Below, in pieces: positions 1 through 4,506 of a stretch of 8,712 nucleotides of DNA; the stretch's first letter is position 1, and the number at the start of each line of letters is the position of its first letter. This DNA is from an uncultured Clostridia bacterium (lineage in GTDB: Bacteria > Bacillota > Clostridia > Lachnospirales > Lachnospiraceae): positions 1 to 8,712 of the forward strand of contig CAMJIC010000101.1 in NCBI GenBank assembly GCA_946405675.1, given 5' to 3'. The position numbers were made by a program, and so were the translations under genes. The notes beneath the pieces were generated by a model. That model did no database searches. It was not told where the DNA came from and was given only the letters and a program-made list of their open reading frames with translations.

Positions 1-394
1 GGAACATCTTCCTGCGGAGCAGTACGAACAGCACCAGGATACACAGCGCAATCGGAATCATCCAGCAGAATGTGACCCTGCCGGTGATCGTCAGGAGACT
101 TTGCTCCGCGGCAAGCGCTGAAAGTACGATCAGGAAATCACGGCCGATATCCGCGATCTGGTTGGCCAGCGGAGTCGCTGTGTCCTCCGGGAGCATTGAA
201 ACCAGAACGGATGCCGCGCTCGCGGATCCGGACAGTGCCTTCGCATTGTTCTGCTTCTCCGCCAGGTACGCAATATCCTTTTTGTGAAACTCCTCAGTAG
301 ACGCGACGGACGAGCCGAACCAGATCGATACGCCCATCAGAGCGCCCATAATCAGGATGCTCAGGACGCGTAGTAATATGGAATGACTTTTCAT
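1..394 (-). CDS. Conserved clostridial-type membrane protein, 3' end outside window
   Basis: This is a partial gene; 131 codons are visible and the C-terminus lies beyond the left edge. The start is the ATG at 394-392, preceded by GGAG at 403-400 with a 5-nt gap. The protein opens with a short basic N-terminus and a membrane helix (about residues 6-27, ending near SIWFGSSVAS). A polar segment of about 75 residues follows, carrying EEFHKKDIAYLAEK and a PEDTATPLANQIADIGRDFLIVL stretch split around a conserved-looking TP motif. A second strongly hydrophobic helix (about 109-126) precedes a basic RRK. It resembles small uncharacterised membrane proteins I recall from Lachnospiraceae with a P-x-D-x-ATP-x-A-x-x-LADL pattern; no function is known to me. 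It lies downstream of the secreted-protein gene, separated by a 163 bp palindrome that ends only 14 nt before its Shine-Dalgarno. Confidence 0.75.
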   Translation of the reverse strand, partial: MKSHSILLRVLSILIMGALMGVSIWFGSSVASTEEFHKKDIAYLAEKQNNAKALSGSASAASVLVSMLPEDTATPLANQIADIGRDFLIVLSALAAEQSLLTITGRVTFCWMIPIALCILVLFVLLRRKMF

Positions 395-417
395 AATGAC
401 TCCAATGCACAATCAAA

Positions 418-580
418 TCAGGAGCTGTCGCATAATAACTTGTGCAGACTGCGCAGGATTTCCATCCGAGGGTGCAGCTCAAAAATCATGAGCATAGCGG
501 ACTATGTGATTGATTTTTGAGCTGTGCGATCGGATGAAAAGACAAGCAAGATGTGCAAGCTATTTCGCGGCAGATCCTTA
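418..580. repeat. Large imperfect palindrome, copy A of a two-copy family
   Basis: The 163 bp element has terminal inverted ends TCAGGAGCTG (left) and TAAGGATCTG (right, read on minus). Its outer arms at 434-446 and 552-564 are variants of AATAACTTGTGCA, with mismatches or G-U pairs. A perfect 14-bp inner stem (475-488 with 511-524, arms CAGCTCAAAAATCA) is followed by an apical hairpin CATAG-CGGA-CTATG (493-506). It shares its ends, the AATAACTTGT block and the apical GCGGRC loop with copy B near 2396-2555. There is no internal gene and no terminal T-run typical of a simple intrinsic terminator. Its right three bases are the stop codon of the neighbouring minus-strand gene. It could be a MITE-like element, a REP-like 3'-end stabiliser or terminator, or a structured RNA. 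Confidence 0.8.
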
Positions 581-1606
581 CTGTGAAATACCGCTGAGCA
601 GACCGCCAAGGCCCGACACAACATCCTCCACGACCTCATATGCATTTTCAACCGGAGCGTTCTGAACCTCTTCCGGAATTTCAAAATCCTGAGCTTCCGG
701 ATTCAGGAGGAAGGTCGCATACAGCTGGTCCGCGCCAAATTCCAGATTGCCCTCCGCGCCAAGCATCTGTCCGGGAACCTGGCCCGCAGCACCGGAGGCA
801 TCGAGGGAGATCGCACGGGGCAGGCCGGTCTCAGCATTCACGACCACGGTCAGAGTGACATTATTGTCGCCAAGGATCTGTTCCGCGGTCGGAAGATAGC
901 TCTGTGCCTGGCTGAAGGAGCCTGCGGTATTCATGAGCATCGACTTATCCATGACGCATACGTAGTACTTCGTGCCATCCTCTTCATAAAGAGTCGGCTT
1001 CAGGCCATCCAGTGAAACCAGATTCACCGGTTCGCTGTCAGCGAGCATCTCGAGCCGCTCAAAGAACTCTTCCATGATATTCTCGATCTTGACGCTCCAC
1101 TTTGTGCCATCGGAAACCGCCGTGTAATGAACGTCATCCTTCTCCCAGTGATACCCTTCATAGTTCCCGCTCATCGGCACACCGAGGCCGTCCAGTGAGT
1201 AGTAGAAGGTTCCATGTTCCTTGTGCGCATACTCCTGCGCCGTACCGATGGCGCTTGCCACGATCCCCAGCTGGTTCTCTTCGCCTTCCCCAAGCTTGAT
1301 CTTCACATCTGCTTCCAGATCCAGAAATGCGTCAAAGGTCTCAAGCTCCGCCGCCTTGACTACAGCATCCTTGACGCGCGCCTTCAGATCCTGCGCTGTG
1401 ATATCAGCAGCTTCCTCCGTCTTGTGGAAAATCACCTGACCGCTTCCGATGGAAGTACGAACCACAACATCCTCCGGTCCCGCAGTTTCCACATCCGCCA
1501 CGACCTCCGTCGCCGGTGTGCTGTCCTGCGCAAAAGCCGTAAATGCAGGTACCGTAGAAACAAGCATCACTCCCGCAGCTGCCATAGCGATCAATTTTCT
1601 GTTCAT
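578..1606 (-). CDS. Secreted protein of unknown function (LppX/DUF6612-like in appearance)
   Basis: The protein has 342 residues. The start is ATG 1606-1604 with a strong AGGAGG at 1617-1612, 5 nt upstream. Residues 1-26 form a typical signal peptide (MNRK, hydrophobic core, AFTAFA cleavage site). There is no lipobox cysteine, so it is probably released or wall-associated rather than a lipoprotein. After an acidic, threonine/valine-rich linker (about 27-65), the body alternates short beta-like strands: FDAFLDLEADVKIKL, GTFYYSLDGLG, YHWEKDDVHYTAVSDGTKWSVK, VNLVSLDGLKP, NNVTLTVVVNAETGLPRAISLD. This layout resembles LolA/LppX-fold or DUF6612-type extracytoplasmic proteins, but I cannot prove homology. 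The tail (about 315-342) is acidic and then Gly/Leu/Ser-rich. It starts 10 nt after the HD gene's stop codon, so the two are almost certainly co-translated. The stop TAA coincides with the end of palindrome A. Confidence 0.85.
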   Translation of the reverse strand: MNRKLIAMAAAGVMLVSTVPAFTAFAQDSTPATEVVADVETAGPEDVVVRTSIGSGQVIFHKTEEAADITAQDLKARVKDAVVKAAELETFDAFLDLEADVKIKLGEGEENQLGIVASAIGTAQEYAHKEHGTFYYSLDGLGVPMSGNYEGYHWEKDDVHYTAVSDGTKWSVKIENIMEEFFERLEMLADSEPVNLVSLDGLKPTLYEEDGTKYYVCVMDKSMLMNTAGSFSQAQSYLPTAEQILGDNNVTLTVVVNAETGLPRAISLDASGAAGQVPGQMLGAEGNLEFGADQLYATFLLNPEAQDFEIPEEVQNAPVENAYEVVEDVVSGLGGLLSGISQ

Positions 1607-1611
1607 AATTA

Positions 1612-1619
1612 CCTCCTCA
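1612..1619 (-). promoter_or_regulatory. Shine-Dalgarno overlapping the upstream stop codon (coupling site)
   Basis: On the minus strand the sequence reads TGAGGAGG followed by 5 nt and ATG. The final A of the HD-protein stop codon TGA is the first A of the AGGAGG ribosome site of the secreted-protein gene. Ribosomes ending translation of the HD protein therefore sit on the next gene's start region, which suggests translational coupling and fixed stoichiometry. Confidence 0.75.
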
Positions 1620-2246
1620 TGTCTCTTCTGTTTTTTTTGATTCCTCTGTGTTTTTTGTTTCCTTTGTTTCCTTTGTTTCCTTTGTTTCTTTTGTTTCTTC
1701 TGTTTCTTTTGCCTCTTCTGTTTCTTTTGCGCCTTTTGTTTCTTCCGCGTATTCTGTGTCCTTTGTCTGTGCTGTGGATTCCCGGCTCCGCAAGTGTAAC
1801 ACTTTTATCACCTCATTCGCAACATCCCGATTCGCACAATGCTTGTCCGCTCTCAGCACAAGCCATCCGGTTTCAGATAAGGGCGGGATGAAGCAGATCG
1901 GCCACATGTGATAACGTATGGCATCGATCTGAGTCTGATTGGCGCCAAATTCATCCCTGGCAATCTCCGCGCTTCTGACCGGATGCGAATAAGCCTTCAG
2001 AAAGGAAACACTCTCCCGGATCTTCCTGTCCGTCATACCAATATCGTGGAGAAGGCATGCCCGGACAACATCTCTCACATCCGTCCGCGGATCGTGTTTT
2101 TTCTCATAAAGGAAAAGCGCATACTCAGCAACCTCCAGAGAGTGGCGGGCGACATTCGTCCCCTTGTGGTGAAGGATCTCCCTGCATTGCCGGAAACGTT
2201 CTGATTCCAGGATATCTCCCCCTTCCCGGCGAATGATCGGATTCAT
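1617..2246 (-). CDS. HD-domain phosphohydrolase with Lys-Glu-Thr repeat tail
   Basis: The protein has 209 residues; ATG at 2246-2244 is preceded by GGAGG with a 7-nt gap. The HD metal-dependent phosphohydrolase signature is complete: His35 (ARHSLEVA), His67-Asp68 (CLLHDIGM), His88 (YSHPV), His113 (RYHMWP) and Asp134 (RADKHCA). These residues bind the metal centre in HD hydrolases acting on phosphoesters or nucleotides. The YHMWP...PP...DKHCA pattern matches a small cytoplasmic HD family common in Clostridia, substrate unknown to me. The catalytic domain ends near residue 152. The remaining ~55 residues are almost entirely K, E and T, including four perfect KET units (186-197), and look like an unstructured charged extension made by repeat expansion. 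No membrane segment or signal peptide is seen. It is the first gene of a coupled pair with the secreted protein. The HD assignment is firm; the function of the tail is unknown. Confidence 0.9.
   Translation of the reverse strand: MNPIIRREGGDILESERFRQCREILHHKGTNVARHSLEVAEYALFLYEKKHDPRTDVRDVVRACLLHDIGMTDRKIRESVSFLKAYSHPVRSAEIARDEFGANQTQIDAIRYHMWPICFIPPLSETGWLVLRADKHCANRDVANEVIKVLHLRSRESTAQTKDTEYAEETKGAKETEEAKETEETKETKETKETKETKNTEESKKTEET
1656..1691 (-). repeat. 9-bp tandem repeat inside the HD gene (KET codons)
   Basis: Four tandem 9-bp units, AARGAAACA on the coding strand, encode K-E-T. Degenerate copies continue on both sides through about 1620-1745. The unit is a multiple of three, so gain or loss of copies changes tail length without shifting frame. 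The coding strand is nearly all purine apart from one C per unit. Confidence 0.9.
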
Positions 2247-2395
2247 CCCGTATCCTCCTTTCCTGCGGCGGTTTATATGTACCGTCCCTTGCTCCGGGCG
2301 GCCGCTTAATCGGCGTTAACAGTGAGCCCGGCAAAACGGGTTCTGGATGAGGGAGAGGCCTCACCCATCGGCCGCCCCGATGGCAGGATTATGAC
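2247..2395. other. Intergenic stretch upstream of the HD gene
   Basis: Together with palindrome B this fills the 313 bp gap between the cardiolipin synthase stop and the HD start. It is GC-rich and should hold the HD operon promoter if palindrome B terminates upstream transcription. The best minus-strand candidate I see is TTGCCG, 17 nt, GATTAA, which is weak. A 7-bp hairpin (CCATCGG 2365-2371 with CCGATGG 2377-2383) is present without a T-run. Nothing else is convincing. Confidence 0.5.
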
Positions 2396-2555
2396 TAAGG
2401 ATCTGTTACAGAATAACTTGTACATCTGACTTGTCCAAACGCTCATCTGCTGCGTTGGAAAGCCTCGCCGTAGCCCGCTACGGCTGCGTTTTCCTCCTTG
2501 CATATGAACGTTTGTCCTGCGTCATATGTACAAGTTATTTCTGAACAGCTCCTAA
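2396..2555. repeat. Large imperfect palindrome, copy B of a two-copy family
   Basis: The 160 bp element has ends TAAGGATCTG (left) and TTAGGAGCTG (right, read on minus), so it lies inverted relative to copy A. Outer arms 2412-2425 and 2526-2539 pair perfectly over 14 bp (AATAACTTGTACAT). The intermediate arms pair imperfectly (GTCCAAACGCTCATCTGC against GGACAAACGTTCATATGC). The apex is CCGTAG-CGGG-CTACGG on minus (2468-2483). It starts only 4 nt beyond the stop codon of the cardiolipin synthase gene. Compared with copy A, the apical stem changes A-T to G-C on both arms, keeping the pairing. Confidence 0.85.
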
Positions 2556-2559
2556 CGCG

Positions 2560-4143
2560 TCACATCAATTCTGCAAACAGACGGAGGAACAGCTGCCAGA
2601 TCTTCATGACAGAGCCCTTGCCCACACGGTATTCTTCCGTCACCTCCCGGCTCTTTGCAAACATGGATTCAAAATCCTTGCGGATCGAAACAGCTACGGC
2701 AGGATCGTAGATCCAGCAGCCATTCTCGAAGTGGTGGTACAGGCTGCGGTAGTCCAGGTTGATGGTTCCGCAGGTGGACATCTTGTCGTCCGCGACGCTC
2801 ATCTTGCAATGGCAGAAGCCCGGCGTCCATTCATAGATCCGCACTCCGTTCTTTACAAGTGCCGGGTAGAAGGAACGGGTCATGGAATAAACCAGCTTCT
2901 TGTCCGGAATTCCGGGCGTGATGATCCTGACATCTACGCCACGCTTCGCGGCCAGGCTCAGGGCATGGGTCATCTCATCGGTCACGATCAGGTAGGGGGT
3001 GACAAAGTAGCAGTACTTCGAGGCCTTCTCCGCCATGCTGATATAGACATCTTCTCCGACCTGCTTCTGATCCATGGGACTGTCCGCATAAGGCTGGACA
3101 AATGCTTTCTGCGTGGCCTTGTAACGATAGTACGGAAGATACTTCTTAAAGTCGGTGTCATTCTCTCCGTCCGAATTCTTCTTCCCCGCGTTCCACATCT
3201 CCAGGAAGGCAACCGTCAGGGACGGTACCGCAGCTCCTTCCAGGCGGATGCCGGTATCCTTCCAGATGCCGAAGGGGTGGGTCAGGTTAAAGTATTCATC
3301 CGCCAGATTGTACCCGCCGGTGAAGCCCACCTTTCCGTCGATCACCGTGATCTTCCTGTGATCACGATTATTCAGGAACATGTTCAGCAGGGGAACAAAG
3401 GGGTTAAATACGCGGCAGGCAATGCCCAGTCCCTGCAGCTTCTTTACAAAGTCCGTGTTGATGAAGCCGATGCTTCCCATATCATCGTAGAATACCCTTA
3501 CTTCCACGCCCTGGGCAGCCTTCCGGGCAAGCACCTCCTCGATCCGTCCCCAGGAGGTCCTGTCTTCTATCGCGTGGTATTCCATGAAGATGAACTTCTC
3601 GGCCTTCTCCAGGTCCTTGAGCTGGGCTTCCAGGCCTTTGGTCGCATCATCATAATATTCAACATCCGTGTTCTGGTACACAGGGTATCCTGCATTTTTG
3701 CGTATGTAAGTGCTGATCCCGGACGCGCTCAGGTCCGTCTCCTGCAGACGTTCTATCGTCTTGTCATCCTTCCCTGCAAGGAGCGGAAGGAGCTTCTTGT
3801 CGATCTCCTCAAAGCGTTCCCGCATCTTATGGGTACCGCCATTGGTTCCAATCAGTATATACATCACCGTTCCGAAGACCGGAAGAGCCAGGATCAGGAT
3901 CACCCATGGCATCTTCATGGATGATGTAGTGTCCATCCCATAGATCCACAAAACCAGCACTACGGCAAAGATGCGGATCAGGATCTCAATCCACCCTGCA
4001 ATGCCATACAGCTCGGTCAGCAGGAAGAAGATCAGGACGAACTCCAGGACGATAGCCACAAGGGCGAAGATCATCCTTTTCACACCATTTTTCGTCTTTG
4101 CCCTGTTCTCCAGGGTCTTTGGCTTTTCTGCAACTGTACTCAT
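2560..4143 (-). CDS. cls: Cardiolipin synthase (phospholipase D family)
   Basis: The protein has 527 residues; ATG 4143-4141 is preceded by AGGAG with an 8-nt gap. It condenses two phosphatidylglycerol molecules into cardiolipin and glycerol at the inner membrane face. The N-terminus holds three hydrophobic helices (about 23-43, 49-69, 79-99), the last with the PLD-N type PWVILILALPVFGTVMYILIG character. Two PLD catalytic HKD motifs follow: H262-R-K264-ITVI-D269 with FTGGYNLADEY, and H445-C-K447-MSVA-D452 with CGTINLDYRS. Both are intact, and the length is close to the usual 480-520 residues of Gram-positive Cls. MEYHAIEDRTSWGRI and VFYDDMGSIG are also typical of the first PLD half. It is the first gene on this strand, divergent from the lipase-like gene, and followed 4 nt later by palindrome B. 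The family assignment is firm; whether it is the main or an accessory Cls cannot be told. Confidence 0.95.
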   Translation of the reverse strand: MSTVAEKPKTLENRAKTKNGVKRMIFALVAIVLEFVLIFFLLTELYGIAGWIEILIRIFAVVLVLWIYGMDTTSSMKMPWVILILALPVFGTVMYILIGTNGGTHKMRERFEEIDKKLLPLLAGKDDKTIERLQETDLSASGISTYIRKNAGYPVYQNTDVEYYDDATKGLEAQLKDLEKAEKFIFMEYHAIEDRTSWGRIEEVLARKAAQGVEVRVFYDDMGSIGFINTDFVKKLQGLGIACRVFNPFVPLLNMFLNNRDHRKITVIDGKVGFTGGYNLADEYFNLTHPFGIWKDTGIRLEGAAVPSLTVAFLEMWNAGKKNSDGENDTDFKKYLPYYRYKATQKAFVQPYADSPMDQKQVGEDVYISMAEKASKYCYFVTPYLIVTDEMTHALSLAAKRGVDVRIITPGIPDKKLVYSMTRSFYPALVKNGVRIYEWTPGFCHCKMSVADDKMSTCGTINLDYRSLYHHFENGCWIYDPAVAVSIRKDFESMFAKSREVTEEYRVGKGSVMKIWQLFLRLFAELM

Positions 4144-4320
4144 CTCACTCTCTCCTCACACAGATATCTTTTCATCGCTTCCGCCCAGGATCATGGCAGC
4201 CATGAAAAGTATATTGTATTGTACACGAAAAAGCGTTAAAAATCCGTAAAAAAATGCAAAACCCTGATTTTAATTCAGAATCATTGCATTGTGATCCATA
4301 TATGATATCCTTATGGGCAG

Positions 4321-4344
4321 AAAAAGCCGCCGGAAAAGGGGGCT
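4321..4344 (-). terminator. Possible minus-strand intrinsic terminator or leader hairpin
   Basis: On minus, AGCCCCC-TTTTCC-GGCGGCT forms a 6-bp stem with one C-C mismatch and runs into TTTT. This could block antisense transcription entering the cls promoter region from the right. No minus-strand gene lies upstream to require it, so it may be coincidental or act as a hairpin in the plus-strand leader. Confidence 0.25.
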
Positions 4345-4396
4345 CCTGAAACATAAAGGCACGGATACAACAAAGATGCGGATACATGACGCACGT

Positions 4397-4448
4397 AAAA
4401 TGCACAGAGAAAAGGCTTAAGTAAAAGGCTCAGGGAAAAGGCTCAGAT
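4397..4448 (+). repeat. 13-bp tandem repeat in the leader of the lipase-like gene
   Basis: Units start at 4397, 4410, 4423 and 4436 with exact 13-bp period. The last three share AAAAGGCT followed by TTAAGT or CAGGG/CAGAT-like ends. The first is degenerate (AAAATGCACAGAG). The array ends about 60 bp before the start codon, so it should be in the 5' leader or just at the promoter. It may be a direct-repeat binding site or simple slippage. Confidence 0.75.
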
Positions 4449-4506
4449 ACAGGGAAATGAGGCGGATCCGCAATTCAGTATCCCAGCGAAAAGTGAGGAT
4501 ACGTTC

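Larger units (their letters stand above)
4144..4506. other. Divergent intergenic region between cls and the lipase-like gene
   Basis: This 363 bp stretch has no gene. The cls-proximal part (about 4205-4310) is AT-rich and should hold the promoters of both divergent genes. On minus, TACAAT and TATACT hexamers near 4209-4224 could be a cls -10, but no good -35 is correctly spaced. On plus, TATGAT (4301-4306) or TTGCAT/TATCCT (4284-4311) are weak candidates. A GGATACA word occurs at 4363-4369 and again at 4380-4386. The lipase-proximal half is purine-rich and includes the 13-bp tandem array listed separately. Confidence 0.5.

Noticed and set aside
418..580. Palindrome A as a CRISPR repeat, tRNA or group II intron fragment
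   Set aside because: There is no repeat-spacer periodicity, no cloverleaf or anticodon arm, and no intron domain V motif.
1214..1891. 225-codon plus-strand open frame with Leu/Phe-rich run
   Set aside because: Spans two minus-strand genes and the hydrophobic run comes only from the complement of the low-complexity tail.
1648..1911. Repetitive FVSFVS open frame on plus
   Set aside because: It is the complement of the K-E-T repeat of the HD gene, whose catalytic motifs show the true strand.
2365..2383. CCATCGG/CCGATGG hairpin as a terminator
   Set aside because: Only 7 bp, no T-run on either strand, and not at a gene end.
2396..2555. Palindrome B as a complete insertion sequence
   Set aside because: It is too short and holds no transposase frame; target-site duplication is unclear because the flanking TAA/TTA may belong to the element ends.
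2731..3924. 397-codon open frame on plus, antisense to cls
   Set aside because: It lies wholly inside cls in the opposite frame, has no recognisable domain, and the cls protein with both HKD motifs explains the sequence.
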